A stretch of DNA of 64,000 nt. It comes from Megalobrama amblycephala (Eukaryota > Chordata > Actinopteri > Cypriniformes > Xenocyprididae). The position numbers were made by a program, and so were the translations under genes. The stretch lies in contig NC_063054.1 in assembly GCF_018812025.1 (NCBI RefSeq), positions 26,273,856 to 26,337,855 on the forward strand. Direction: 5' to 3'. The notes under the pieces are model-generated. The model searched no databases and was not told the DNA's origin. It saw only the letters and a list, made by a program, of their open reading frames with translations. Below are positions 51,540-63,310 of this stretch, piece by piece (positions within the stretch are counted from its first letter, which is position 1; each line of letters opens with the position of its first letter).

Positions 51540-54240
51540 TACCCTTTTAATAGTAGCATTTACTTTGTTTAACTCGACAATTCTGGTCATTTATGGTCAT
51601 TAGCTGGTCCAAACTGATCTAGATGATGGATCAGCTTGGACTATCAGCGTTTGGGGTCGAGATTGACCTGGAAGACCAGTGATGAACCATGTTCCACCTT
51701 GACTGCCAAGCTGATATGAGTTTATTATTATTATTACAGCAGGACTAAATCTAATACCAATTTTGTTACTTTTTTTAGTTTAAAAAAATGCTATATGGGG
51801 TTTAGGTTATTTTTTAGTTCTGCAGCAAACACATATTCTGTATGTAAGACCAGCCCATATGACCCACTTGGAAAAAACTGTGAATTATAACTATTAAAAA
51901 GTCTGTTGTCATACAGAAATTATGTTAAATATTGTTGTGATAAACTTATGTTTGAGAGGGTTGAGAGTCATGACATCACTACAAACAGCAACAATATTAA
52001 AAGACTATAAAGTTTTATCACGTATCCATTTCAGAGCCTATATCAAAATTATTTTCCCACTCCGTACTTTAAATAAAACAACTGTGCATTTCTTTTAAAT
52101 GTCCAAATCTTAATAGTGTTATTTTTATAGGACCATTTATAGCATGCGAATTAGTGAGGTCCTGATATTCACGTTTAACGAGAAAGTTAGTTGTAATTAA
52201 TTAGGCTGCATGACTCTCTAAGGCTAAGCTATTTAGAAGCATCTGTTCATTGAACATTGAGAGCGCGTTTCTCCTGTCCAAGGGCTTTTCTCCTGTCCAG
52301 CTCTTCTCAGCTCACATTGCCTCTCAGAGGGCAGAATAGCCCAAGCCTTGATCCTCGTCAGTTGTCATCCCCAGTTCGGGCCACTTTGGCCGCTGCTAGT
52401 GGGGAAGTCAGGCCTAATCCCTGGAAGGAATCAGGGCAAAAGAAAAGCAACAATAACCAAGTCAACCGTAAAAAATGAAAGCGAAATCTCTATTATCAGC
52501 CCCAACATTTCCCAGCGATGCAGTGAAATCGGGCTGGTTTGTCATTCGAGTCAGACACCGGGGGGAGAATCTGGGGTCGCTTTGGGTTCGTAGACTCACA
52601 CGACGTTTAGAGAGCAATATTTCGGCGAAAGGGGGCCTCGCATTTGCAAAATCCCCCTCACATCCCGCCATAAGCATTAAATGCAGTCTGACTTTATGTT
52701 GTATAGGCAACGCAAAACAAGAAAAGAGGCACAGTTCTCGCATAAAAGAACGCGGTTTTGGGGGATTAGGGACGGCCCAAAGGATGGAGAATAACTTCTG
52801 CATAACTTTACAGCTCCTCTCTCTCCAGGTTTAGAGCGCACAGTCTTTAGTTAACCCTTAACTGGTCTCTGTATAGTCAGTCTCATGAATTAAGCCAATG
52901 TAAAGTTATTAAAGCGTGATTACCATGCAGATACACTGCATAAAATGAGACCAAACCTATTTTTTTTATTTTTATTTAGCCTGCATAAAATTATATTTAG
53001 CCTATATTTTATCAAGACAAATAATAAAAAAAAAATCATCATTTGCCAATAACATTGCCATCAAATCCCCATTTAGGCCTAGCTGTGTAGCTGTATAGGC
53101 TAATCTAAAAGTTTTATTTGGATGCCATTTTTTTTGTTCTAGGATTTTAAACGCCTTAATTGGAATAACAAAATAATGAATCTCGGGTTAATGTCATCAC
53201 GATCGCATCCCTCTGTGCAGGCACCATTTCCTTCACACATGATTGTGAGGATCAGATGACCCATGAAATCAATGTCTCTTGTAGTTTCTTAAAAAACCTG
53301 CTTTTCGTTTTAAAAATTCATTAGGATAATCTTGAGCCACACACTTTTATCATTTTCAAAATTTAAGCCAAGTTATCCAGGCTCATCCCTTTGCTTAAGA
53401 GCTCTCCAGTCGATGAAGATGCTTCACTTAGGCAGCCTAATTAGTGATTTTTGTCCTCGCTCAATTGCCTCTGTCTCCGTTGTGCATTCAAATGAAGTCC
53501 TTAATGCACATTGTAGGCCTACTTGTATAAAAACCTGATTAGTTTCCTACTGATCAATAATCCTTATTTATTATTTCTTTCAGGGCATGTGAGGATTAAA
53601 AAAATAGATGTAGCCTAGTTATTTTCACTGCAAACGTCCTTGGTATCACTATGATTTTGTGCTTGCAAACCGCTAAAATCAGCTGACTTGGGTGACTTGG
53701 ATCATCCAATTTAAGGCTATCACAATAACAATGCTGCAGTAGTGGAGAGCTAATGTCACAATCCACGACATAAAACCTGCGAATTTACCCTCAGACATCA
53801 GTGCACGCAGTAGAATAGCCCTTAATGCGAGGCATTCTGAGTCCCCCATTTCCATCAGGCTCTCATGACTGCAGAATTGCCGCGGACTGCAAGTTATCAA
53901 GAGGCACTAATTTCACATTAAAGACCATTGACTGCAGTGGCTTGATTCGAGGGTTTGCGACAATTAACACAATCAGAATCGGAGCCCAGATCGTTTACCT
54001 TGACTCCGTAATTATTTTTTTGGCCGCGCGCGCTAACACATTCGCAAAATTGCACGCGGTGTCAAAAACCGAGAAGAGAGAGGATGCAGCGCGTGTTCTT
54101 ATAAACCCACTGTCTCCAAACACACAGAGAATAAAATAATGACACAAAAAATAATACAGTTAGGATGCTTAATTCAGATTTGTTATCATGTTGTTTTATC
54201 ATGCGGACCTTTTAAAATTGATTCCTACAAAAAAAAAATA
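51540..54240. other. Intergenic DNA upstream of OSTM1
   Basis: No gene recognised. The stretch 52200-52840 is unique-looking with open frames on both strands that lack motifs; 53180-54130 is similar. These could be conserved non-coding elements of NR2E1; not testable here. Confidence 0.4.
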
Positions 54241-54249
54241 ATAAAAAAA

Positions 54250-54995
54250 AAATGCTGGGTTAAAAACAACCCAAGTTGGGTTGAAAACAGACAAACCCAG
54301 CGGTTGGGTTAAATGGTTGCCCGCAACGTGCTGGACAGTTTTATTTAACCCATCTTAAAATGAATTCAAAATAGGTTGGAAATTAAAAATTAGACTCATA
54401 ATTACTAGAGGCAACAATAATAATCAAAAGGTGAACATTTATAAGCAATTTAATAAATGTTTATTGTTTAGCTTAATTATTATTCATCAAACGTACTAAT
54501 ACATTTTCATTTATTAAACATATTAATAAATTTTATAATTTCCAACATATTTTGGGTTCATTTTAAGCAAGCAATACAGTAATTTTTAAACAATAGTTGA
54601 GTTAAAGGGTTAGTTCACCCAAAAATGAAAATTCTGTCATTTATTACTCACCCTCATGCCGTTCCACACCCGTAAGACCTTCGTTCATCTTCGGATCGCA
54701 AATTAAGATATTTTTGTTGAAATCCGATGGCTCCGTGAGGCCTACATAGGGAGCAATGACATTTCCTCTTTCAAGATCCATAAAGGTTGCCTATTAAAAA
54801 CATATTTAAATCGGTTCACGTGAGTACAGTGCTTCAATATTACTATTATGTGAGGGTGAGTAATAAATGACATTATTTTTGGGTGAACTAACCCTTTAAA
54901 TAAAATTACCCAGCACATTGCGGGCAAACATTTAACCCAACCACTGGGTTTGTCCATTTTCAACCCAACTTGGGTTGTTTTTAACCCAGTATTTT
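54250..54995. mobile_element. 'AACCCAACTTGGGTT' element split by a TTAA MITE
   Basis: Inverted ends of about 95 bp: 'tgctgggttaaaaacaaccc' from 54253 and the matching inverse ending at about 54993. The interior is replaced by a TTAA-type element at 54606-54895. Non-coding. Confidence 0.8.
54606..54895. mobile_element. TTAA-flanked 'GTTCACCC' MITE, nested
   Basis: TTAA at 54602-54605 and 54896-54899. Ends AGGGTTAGTTCACCCAAAAA and the inverse, with 'catcttcggatcgcaaatta' shared with the arms of the THAP element at 25277. 290 bp. Confidence 0.9.
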
Positions 54996-54999
54996 TAGT

Positions 55000-55507
55000 G
55001 TATTAGTGGGTAATAATTAAAATAATGTGTGTATGATCAAAAACCAACGAAAAGTCCCAAATTGCGCCATATATTTTCCTAACTACTGAGAATTCACAAC
55101 GTTATAAACAATAGTGTCCAAATAAGCTAAATACAGTAAATAAAAAGTAAAAATGCATATTTCATAAAACAAATGGCCATCACACATGTATGTTATGTTA
55201 AATACAAGGGCAGAGGTATCACTGAACTAAATTTATTCAGCTCTTTCTGTAACAGGCTACTTGATTCAACTGTGAAATGGGAATCTAAATTAAAGCAAAT
55301 AGTTTATTTTAAATAATAAACTGTACAGACACAAAACAACGGGAAATTGCTGAAACTCTACTTCTTTCAATTTCACCTGTCACTTAAAATCCCGTCCATC
55401 GCGAGATTACCCTAGTCATGTGACCAATACGTAGAAAGGGAAGAAAACAGGAAGCTGTGCGGAGTCTGGCAAAGCAACAGCGTTCTGTATTTGGAGTCAA
55501 AAAAGAT
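55000..55507 (+). promoter_or_regulatory. ostm1: OSTM1 promoter and 5' UTR region
   Basis: Immediately upstream of the OSTM1 ATG. The last 110 bp are richer in GC, with 'gcgagattaccctagtcatg' containing CATGTGAC-like bases just downstream (55417-55423, GTCATGTGACC). This resembles the CLEAR/E-box motif of lysosomal genes (GTCACGTGAC) with one change. Regulatory use is inference. Confidence 0.4.
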
Positions 55508-55888
55508 ATGGGTTTGTTAACGAAATGTACATTTGTGGAATCGTGCTTATTTGCAGGATGGATGATTGCATTAATTACCGGTGCGAACTGTTTGGTTTAC
55601 CCATCGGAAACGAGTGTCGATGGTGCAATAAAGCTTCCATCAGCAGTCATTCCTGTATCACAGGCAAGCCGGATGGGATTCTTCTCCTCTCTTAGTCTTT
55701 CATCTACGTTTCCAGAGGACTTGGAAGTGAACGAGTATTGTAGAGAACTGCTTCATATCTACGGTCAACGCTACGTGACTTACGCGAACTGTCTGGTGTC
55801 TTATGCACGACCTGTCAAAATCTGTCAGAACTGTTACCCTTACTTCAACAGTCTAAATGAAACATATAGCAATATATCATCTGACAAT
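55508..55888 (+). CDS. ostm1: OSTM1 coding exon 1 (signal segment)
   Basis: First in-frame ATG, at 55508; the frame is open upstream to 55457 but with no ATG. 127 codons, donor GACAAT|gtaagt, phase 0. Ends YSNISSDN. Confidence 0.93.
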
Positions 55889-58800
55889 GTAAGTGCTCAT
55901 TGCAAGTTTTATTTCCTCTAATTGTCCTTCTATAACACTAAATGTGCCTATAAATGGTTTGAAGGTTGTTTGACAGGATTCCTACCCGCTGGTCACATGC
56001 ACTCATGTCTCGTGATTGTGTGTGTTCAAGTGTTTCAACAAGCCTGACTCACATTAATTCTGGATGTTTTTTTTTTTTTAGCGAGCTGCTTATTTTAAGT
56101 TATTTTAAAATAATTCAAGTCCATTTGAATAGTTACACATCATTACCATCTTCTTATTGCACCTTTTAAACTGAACAAATAGCTAAAGATGCCAGTACAT
56201 ATATTTTGATTAACACGTATGCTGGTTAGTGGATATTTTTGTCATTGTACACACACTGTTATTATAAAATCAGTTATGGCCTGCAGATGTAGAAGTTAAT
56301 GCTTAATAACTTCTGTGATTATGTGTTTTTCTCATAGCTGGGCCCTGGAAATGTCAGTTGCCATGACAGCCTGATGCGTTCTGATAGGTTAATGTTGCTC
56401 TATACCCTCTTCATCAAAATAGAGGAGATCTGGACATCAGCAGAATGCGAGCGTAAGTAACATAACCTGAAACATTGTAGGTTCAACTGAAACAGGCTTT
56501 TGGTCGGATCCTTCCCTTTACGCATGTTTCTTTCATTTTCACTGTTTAAAGGATTAGTCAACTTTTAAATACACTTTTCCTGATAAATTTACTCACCCCC
56601 ATGTCATCCAAGATGTTCATGTCTTTCTTTCGTCAGTCGAAAAGAAATGAAGGTTTTTGAGGAAAACATTCCAGGATTTTTCTTCTAACAGTGGATTTCA
56701 ATGGCTACCAACAGATTGAAGGTCAAAATTACAGTTTCAGTGCAGCTTCAAGGGCTTTAAACGATACCAGATGAGTAATAAGGGTCTTATCTAGCGAATC
56801 GATCGGTCATTTTCGAAAAAAATACAACCGTTTATGCTTTATAAACAAAATATAGCCTTGAACGTACTTTCCGCTTCCGCATTCTTTATAACGCTTACGC
56901 TGAATGTTCTACGCCTTCCCTATTCTACTTACGGAACGAACGCGGCGCCGGTTTCGTTTTTTTCCGTAACTTGAATAGGGAAGGCGTAGGACATTCAGCG
57001 TAAGCGTTATGAAGAATGCGGAAGCGGAAAGTACGTTCAAGGCGATATTTTGTTTATAAAGCATAAACGGTTGTATTTTTTCGAAAATGACCGATCGATT
57101 CGCTAGATAAGACCCTTATTACTCGTCTGGTATTGTTCAAAGCCCTTGAAACTGCACTGAAACTGTAATTTTGACCTTCAATCTGTTGGTAGCCATTGGA
57201 ATCCACTGTAAGGAGAATAATACTGGAATGTTTTCCTCAAAAACCTTCATTTCTTTTCGACTGACGAAAGAAAGACATGAACATCTTGGATGACATGGGG
57301 GTGAGTAAATTTATCAGGAAAAGTGTATTTAAAAGTGGACTAATCCTTTAACTAAATGACATACTTATCACCACTTGCAATATGAAAAAAATGTCAATTT
57401 TTGATTGACATTATGTTTTTTTATTTAATTTTATTTATTAAAAGTTATGATTTTTAAAATTCAAATATTTTTCCCTTATTAGAATGTCTGACTGAAGATC
57501 TAAAGGCTCTCTCCAATGTTACTGTGAACTTCATGGCTACTCTTAATCAGTCACTCACCTGCTTTGAGCAATATCAGGTAATATCAAATGATGCACTTAT
57601 ATCTACATAAGCTCAGTTAAAACAAATCCTTGAGTTTGAGAGTATCCTGTTCTCTAAACAGAGGAACCACTCAGAACTGTGCAAAGACTGCAAAGCCTCA
57701 TACAAAAGGTTGAACGAGCTCTATGGTAGAATGGAGAAAAACCAAACACTCTGCATTGATATAGAAGACGCAGTAAGTATGCACTAATATACACAAACAC
57801 AAAAACAGTCCAGAAGTTATTAGTAAATGAAGTTTTACAATGTGGAAGTTAGGGAGAATTGTGAAACAGCACCCTCTATAGCCCAACATCTGTACAACTA
57901 AAGTCTGGAATACACTACACTGCTTTTTTTTTTACCCATTTTCGCCCCAGTTAGCAATCTGGACAAATCGACGCTAGTTGAGTCTGCACATATTGGGAAG
58001 TCGGAGTTGATGATTCCATCCAGTTGGAAGATATCAAACATGTTTGATATTTTGAGCTGATTTTAGAACACATATTGTTTTCATTTGTCAAGCCTCTCCT
58101 AGCAATGAAGTGAATGTTTCTGTAGCTGTGTGCCAATTCACAGGATCCTTCGAAGTCTGTGAAGGTCGAACCGAGCGTTGTTAATTGGGATGGTTTAGCC
58201 TACGGAGGATTGCTCTTGTTGCCTAGCTACTGTGACAGCTGCCATTGATGAGTGCAAGTAACTTTTGTACTGTACTTTTTTGAAAGTTATATTAAACTGT
58301 CTGAAAACAAAACAGGGTTTACAACCTGACTAAATCTCTTCACCTTGGTCCATTTATGTACATAATAAAGAGTATAAATCAGAGGACTTCAACCCTGCTC
58401 CTGGGGACCCACTGACCTGCAGAGTTTAGCTCCAACACTAATCAAATCGAAATCCGAAAACCAGTCAGTATCTGGTGTGACCATCATTTGCCTCACACAG
58501 TGCAACACATCTCCTTCGCATAGAGTTGATCAGGTTGTTGATTGTGGCCTGTGGAATGTTGGTCTACTCCTCTTCAATGGCTGTGCGAAGTTGCTGGATA
58601 TTGGCAGGAACTGGAACAAGCTGTAGTATACGCCGATCCAGAGCATCCCAAACATGCTCAATGGGTGACATGTCCGGTGAGTATGTTGGCCATGCAAGAA
58701 CTGGGATGTTTTCAGCTTCCAGGAATTGTGTACAGATCCTTGCAACATGGGGCCGTGCATTATCATGCTGCAACATGAGGTGATGGTCATGAATGAAAAA

Positions 58801-60392
58801 AACTTGCGACATCTGTGGCATTGTGCTGTGTGATAAAACAGTGTGGCCTTTTATTGTGGCCAGCCTAAGGCACACCTGTGCAATAATCATGCTGTCTAAT
58901 CAGCATCTTGATATGCCACACCTGTGAGGTGGATGGATTATCTCGGCAAAGGAGAAGTGCTCACTAACACAGATTTAGACAGATTTGGGAACAATATTTG
59001 AGAGAAATGGGCCTTTTGTGTACATAGAAAAAGTCTTAGATCTTTGAGTTCAGCTCATGAAAAATGGGGGCAAAAACAAAAGTGTTGAGTTTATAATTTT
59101 GTTCAGTGTAGTTAGTAAGTTGTTAAGTTTAGGTATTAGGTAGGATTAAATAGCCAATAAATAGGATGCATTTGTAGGTTGCATTCGAAGGAGGCTTCGA
59201 ATTGGGACAGCCTTTATCACGCCGCTGTGATGCATTTGGCCTATGAATGCAGCTTTCGAAGGATGCAGCCTCTGAATTGGGGCGCAGCTTGTGGGAGTTT
59301 TTGTTGTGTTTGGGACACCTTGAAAGTTTGGTAGTGTATGATGCCAAGTTTTCCTCTGTAATCATTTACAAAGTCGGCAAATGTATAATACCTAGTGTTT
59401 TAAAATAAGTTTAAAAGTCATGTAGTGTATTCCAGCCTTAATAAACAGTAGCATTTCACTAGCAACACCAAGGTCATAGGTTTGATTCCCATAAAAATGC
59501 ATAATAAAATTCATTGTATTTTGCTCTGGATAAAATAGTCCAACGCTATCTCACGACCAATTCGTACGTATTTTGCGAGGTGTCTAATTCGTACGACCTC
59601 ATTCATACGAATTCATACAATTTATCTAAACCCCAGTGACGGGTAGGTTTAGGGGTGGGGTTAGGGGTAGTTCATTCGTACGAATTCATACGAATTCAAC
59701 TCGTATATTATGTACAATTTAGCAAAAAGCACACGAATTCGTACGAGTGAGGTTGTACGAATTAGCCACCTTGTAAAATACATACGAATTGCCGTGAGAT
59801 TGGGTTGAATAGACTGCAAAATGCAGTAATGACATTTTTATTATATTTATGTGTTATTTGTATTTTTGTAATTGAGTTTTTGCCATGAAAGTAGCCTCAG
59901 ATGCTGACACGGAATTAAATAAAATTATACTACTACTACTACTATTTCTCAGATGAACATGACACGGCGGTTGTGGAGTAAAAACTATGGTTGCTCAGTC
60001 CCTCGGGAAGAGACGGTGGCTGTCATCGCAGTGTCCAGCTTCATGCTCTTCCTCCCCATCATCTTCTACTTAAGCAGCTTCCTGCACTCGGAACAAAAGA
60101 AACGCAAGCTCATACACCGTGAGTAACTTGCCTAGCCGTGCAAATTGTCTCTGCAGAACGTTCAAGGAAAAGGACAGAGGTGTTCGACAGTTTTACAGTC
60201 AATTACTTTCAGACAGTATTTGCCTCAGACATAGATCACTACTTGTAGCATCTTGTAGCACACAAACTGTGTTCTTAATGTTCTGAGCAATCTCCTGCCA
60301 GTCTGGTTTAATCTGTTCCTTCATCTTGATCCACAGCCAAAAGAGCCAAGTCCAGCAGCAGCCTAATGAATATCCAAGACAAATTCAGCTGA
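55508..60392 (+). CDS. ostm1: OSTM1 osteopetrosis-associated transmembrane protein 1 (complete, 6 exons)
   Basis: OSTM1 is the beta subunit of the lysosomal Cl-/H+ exchanger ClC-7; its loss causes osteopetrosis and neurodegeneration in mammals (family knowledge). Exons 55508-55888, 56338-56452, 57483-57577, 57662-57772, 59953-60118 and 60337-60392 join in frame to 924 bp, 307 residues plus stop, slightly shorter than human (334). The N terminus has a hydrophobic signal segment ([16 protein letters not shown]). The luminal part is Cys-rich ([16 protein letters not shown]) with several N-glycosylation sequons (NET, NIS, NVS, NVT, NQS, NHS, NMT). One transmembrane segment lies at about residues 255-278 ([24 protein letters not shown]), followed by a basic tail ending [15 protein letters not shown]. 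Intron 2 holds a foldback element and intron 4 a Tc1 remnant and a MITE in a SINE. The gene is head-to-head with NR2E1. Confidence 0.97.
56338..56452 (+). CDS. ostm1: OSTM1 coding exon 2
   Basis: Acceptor ctcatag, donor GCGAGC|gtaagt. Encodes [20 protein letters not shown] then [18 protein letters not shown]; ends in phase 1. Confidence 0.96.
56550..57347. mobile_element. Foldback TTAA element copy B (OSTM1 intron 2)
   Basis: TTAA at 56546-56549 and 57348-57351; same family as 19157-19947, about 798 bp, arms near-perfectly inverted. The loop sequence (about 56920-56985) matches the reverse complement of the copy A loop, so the two copies are in opposite orientation. Confidence 0.93.
57483..57577 (+). 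CDS. ostm1: OSTM1 coding exon 3
   Basis: Acceptor cttattag, donor TATCAG|gtaata. Encodes (Q)[18 protein letters not shown] then [13 protein letters not shown]; ends in phase 0. Confidence 0.95.
57662..57772 (+). CDS. ostm1: OSTM1 coding exon 4
   Basis: Acceptor ctaaacag, donor GACGCA|gtaagt. Encodes [20 protein letters not shown] then [17 protein letters not shown]. Confidence 0.97.
58383..58445. repeat. Short repeat fragment ('ctgctcctggggacccactg')
   Basis: Resembles the start of a common teleost repeat that continues 'gcagagtttagctccaac'. Truncated on the right by the neighbouring Tc1 remnant. Confidence 0.4.
58455..59111 (-). mobile_element. Tc1-like element with internal deletion, minus orientation
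   Basis: On the minus strand it begins 'cactgaacaaaattataaac' (59110), a Tc1 terminus. Sequence jumps from 5' untranslated DNA directly to the C-terminal transposase part near 58800, so the centre is deleted. The distal end is truncated at about 58455. Confidence 0.75.
58570..58785 (-). pseudogene. Tc1-like transposase C-terminal fragment
   Basis: Minus-strand frame [20 protein letters not shown] then [20 protein letters not shown] and [10 protein letters not shown], ending in EEE-stop. It holds the second Asp (QHDNARPHV) and the Glu (SPIEHVWD) of the DDE triad, in one open frame, without the N-terminal DNA-binding part or the first Asp. Confidence 0.88.
59440..59835 (+). mobile_element. tRNA-derived SINE interrupted by a MITE
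   Basis: Upstream part: 'gtagcatttcactagcaaca', then a B-box-like 'ggtttgattccc' and 'gctctggataaaatag'. The tail continues after the MITE as 'actgcaaaatgcagtaatga', the usual end (..ggataaaagcgtctgctaaatg.. type) of fish tRNA-SINEs. It lies in OSTM1 intron 4. Confidence 0.6.
59541..59807. mobile_element. MITE with 'CACGRCAATTCGTACG' inverted repeats
   Basis: Left CAACGCTATCTCACGACCAA and the inverse of the right end CAACCCAATCTCACGGCAAT match over about 60 bp with several changes. Internal 'cgtacgaattcatacgaatt' palindromes. 267 bp, non-coding, no superfamily assigned. Confidence 0.85.
59953..60118 (+). CDS. ostm1: OSTM1 coding exon 5 (transmembrane segment)
   Basis: Acceptor tttctcag, donor CACC|gtgagt. 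Encodes [20 protein letters not shown], then the membrane span and the basic stop-transfer [11 protein letters not shown]. Confidence 0.97.
60337..60392 (+). CDS. ostm1: OSTM1 coding exon 6 (cytosolic tail, stop)
   Basis: Acceptor atccacag. Encodes [18 protein letters not shown] and TGA at 60390-60392. Confidence 0.96.
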
Positions 60393-62160
60393 GTGGAGAT
60401 GAGGCAAGGAAGAGAGGGCACACATCTTTGGTTCACCTCTGCTGATAAACCAACAGACACTTTTAGCATGGATGGATGGGGTTCATGTCTTCTGATCATT
60501 CTCTTATTCTATTTAAGAAGGTTTTTTGTTTTGTTTTGCACTATTTGTGATTTGCACTACTAATTTAAATACGCCGCTTGTTTTTTTTTTTGGTTTTTTT
60601 TCTTGTTAAAAAAGATAATTTCTGCTGTTTTTCAGAGAGGATCAGTGAGCATTTCAATAATTACAAAGGATGTTGGTATTAAACTATTGTATTTAAGGTA
60701 TGAAAGAGATGTGATCCCTAGAAGAGGGAGCTTTATCTTTTACATGATGCTTATTATGCTGCATTTTTACTGCACTAAGAGAGCATGTTACATTTTATAC
60801 TCTCTATTTTCCTAGGTAGTAACGAATGCGCACACACACACATATTACATGGCGATGGTACCACTTCTAGAAGCACTCCATGTGCATTAGAGAATGGTCT
60901 TGTAACAAATACTTTATTCAGGGTCAAAGGTGTATGCAGTGAGTAGAGGAGAAAAGTAAAGGATGGAAGAGGCAACATGAAGCCTTTTAGCTGGTCCATG
61001 TGCTTGTTTGATTTGCTTTTTATTTTACAATGAAGTTGCCATAATCTTTACCTCATTGCATGGTTAGATACTGTCATTGAAATGTTTGATGAACACAGGA
61101 GACTAATTAATCTAAAGAGTTAGGCATGGAATAAGAAAGTTGAATTGATAATGATATTGATTTATTTCCTCAGCTCACATGTTGCCCATTGCTGAGAGCG
61201 TTATATGATGTAAAGTGAAAGCTATAAGAAAACCCCTTGCATACTTTTGCAGTTGAGAAATAGTTTTCAATCCACTAGTTTCCTCATACCTCTATTAAAA
61301 TATGTTAATTGTGCTTAACTCCTAAAGCCTTCCTTGGTGGGATTGACAGGCTCGTTGTTTTCATGGTTACGTAGACTTTCCTTGGATTACAAAGCGCCTG
61401 TTTCCCCAGTCATTAGCAGCTAATCTAAATGTAGGATAAAGTTACTTGGCCGAATAATCGTAACAACACATCCGTTTAAGCTGCATTGGCTTTTTGGTCT
61501 TATGGAGCCGAGCCATTGCCTATCACACTGCCCGTTAAGCGCATTTTGCTTGATTTGTCCAATCATATGATCGTACAGGAAGATGTGGGGAAAAATAGCC
61601 TTTTCATACGCGCTCATGAGTGCAATGTCTAACAAGAATGACAGCTTTCATCCCTGCAATGCCATTATCCGTTAAGCATTGGTGAAAGTCATTATTCCTG
61701 ACCTGACTGCCAAATGTAGCAACCGGGCGAATTTTATGGCCACGTGTTCGACGAACTGACGCAAAAGCTGAAATACCTTTTGAGATGTGTGACCCTAGAG
61801 AGGGGAAACTGGTGGAGAATATGAGATTATCCCTCATCACGTTTTGCCCCCATAAGAATCAGAGCAGTGACTTTGGACCTTAAGCAATGAGCCTGTTAAG
61901 AAATAACCCTAAGCCTGAAACTCAGCAGGGGGGTTGAAATCTAACAAACACTGAATGTTGCTGCTGCGTTTTGTTTAAAAGTTGCCATTAGGATTTCGGA
62001 TGAACTGTCATTATAAATGAAATCATTCTTGTCTGTTGATGATTGCTTTGTTTGCGCTCGTAAGAAGAATTTGTATACTAACAAAATGTCTTATATTTTC
62101 ACCTTTTGTAAAGCTGTCATTTTATTTCGAATAATAAAAAGACATCATTCTAAATGTTTA
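60393..62160 (+). other. ostm1: OSTM1 3' UTR (probable)
   Basis: Runs to AATAAA at 62133-62138, followed by a TTTATTG-rich stretch. No transposon is recognised in this interval, and unique-looking sequence lies at 61320-61900. The extent is inferred. Confidence 0.45.
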
Positions 62161-62325
62161 TTGTATATTTATTGTTCATATGTATAATTTACATAGCGCA
62201 GCAATGTATATAGTAATGTGAATTGAGTTCCTTATCACCCCTCTGGCTTGTTTCCAAGCACCATAATCTACTCCAAGGAGCTTTAATTGGAATTGACTAA
62301 GAAAATAATTCTTTGTTAATTCATT

Positions 62326-62350
62326 TGTGTGTGTGTGTGTGTGTGTGTGC
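62326..62350. repeat. (GT)n microsatellite
   Basis: About 12 GT units at the edge of the next repeat. Confidence 0.93.
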
Positions 62351-62640
62351 ATTTTTGAGACATATCAGGACACAAATTTTTTTAATGACATGGGTATGAC
62401 ATAGGTATTACAAGGAGAGGGTGACTTATGAGGACATTACCCCATGTCCCCATTTTTCAAAGGGCTTATAAATCATACAGAATGAGTTTTTTTGAGAAAG
62501 TAAAAATGTGCACAGTTTCCTGTGATGGGTAGGTTTAGGTGTAGGGCGATAGAAAATCCAGTTTGTACAGTATAAAAACCATTACGCCTATGGAATGTCC
62601 CCACAATTCACAAAAACAAAGCTGTGTGCGTAAAATGTAA
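62351..62640. repeat. Interspersed repeat with 'gggtaggtttaggtgtaggg'
   Basis: Contains 'atgacatgggtatgacatag', 'attaccccatgtccccattt' and 'ggtttaggtgtagggcgata', blocks recalled from a widespread teleost repeat that ends in (CA)n. Class not assigned. Confidence 0.45.
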
Positions 62641-63204
62641 TGTCATTTCGTAATTTGATTCCATGTCAGTCACCCTCTGCGTTTTAATTATTAAAATGGT
62701 TTTGAAAGAAATATGACATTGACAGTGGTAAGTCATTTTTTTTTTTTTTTGTTTCTTGTTTGTTAAAATTAGTACAAATTAGATAAAATACTGCAAAACA
62801 ACATTTAATTACATAAAGGCCTACTGTAGATCAAGTTTTATGTTGGACAAATAATCATCTGATGTTTTAGAACAAGAAAAAACATGCATGATTTCATCAA
62901 CTAGCTGATAAAACTATTGTATAATAGTAATATCTACACAACTATTAGTATATAATAATTATATCTGGCATATAAGTGAAATATTGTGGATTTATCACAA
63001 ATTAGGTTCACTTATCAAATTTGTGTCTCTGTCTGATTTGTATCTCTGGTTCCTTCATCTATATAAATCTGCTCTGTCTTCCATCACACATATAGAATTC
63101 TTATTTTGTTGAACTTGCAAACCTTTTGTTGAACTTGCAAACCTAACTGCCTGAAGAGCTCTCATGATTCTCATTTGCTCTGACATGCACTGTGCTGTGT
63201 GTAC

Positions 63205-63310
63205 ATTAATGAGGGAAAAAAATGAACTTAAATGATTTTAGCAAATGTCTGCAATATAACAAAGAGTGAAAAATTTAAGGGGGTCTGAATACTTTCCGTA
63301 CCCACTGTAG
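63205..63310. mobile_element. Solo terminal repeat of a Tc1-like element
   Basis: Read on the minus strand it begins 'acagtgggtacggaaagtat' and continues 'tcagacccccttaaattt', a Tc1 terminus of fish. No partner end is in the window. Confidence 0.65.

Noticed and set aside
52462..52834. Overlapping ORFs of 113 and 119 codons on opposite strands
   Set aside because: Two unrelated open frames over the same DNA suggest chance in GC-richer non-coding sequence; neither has family motifs.
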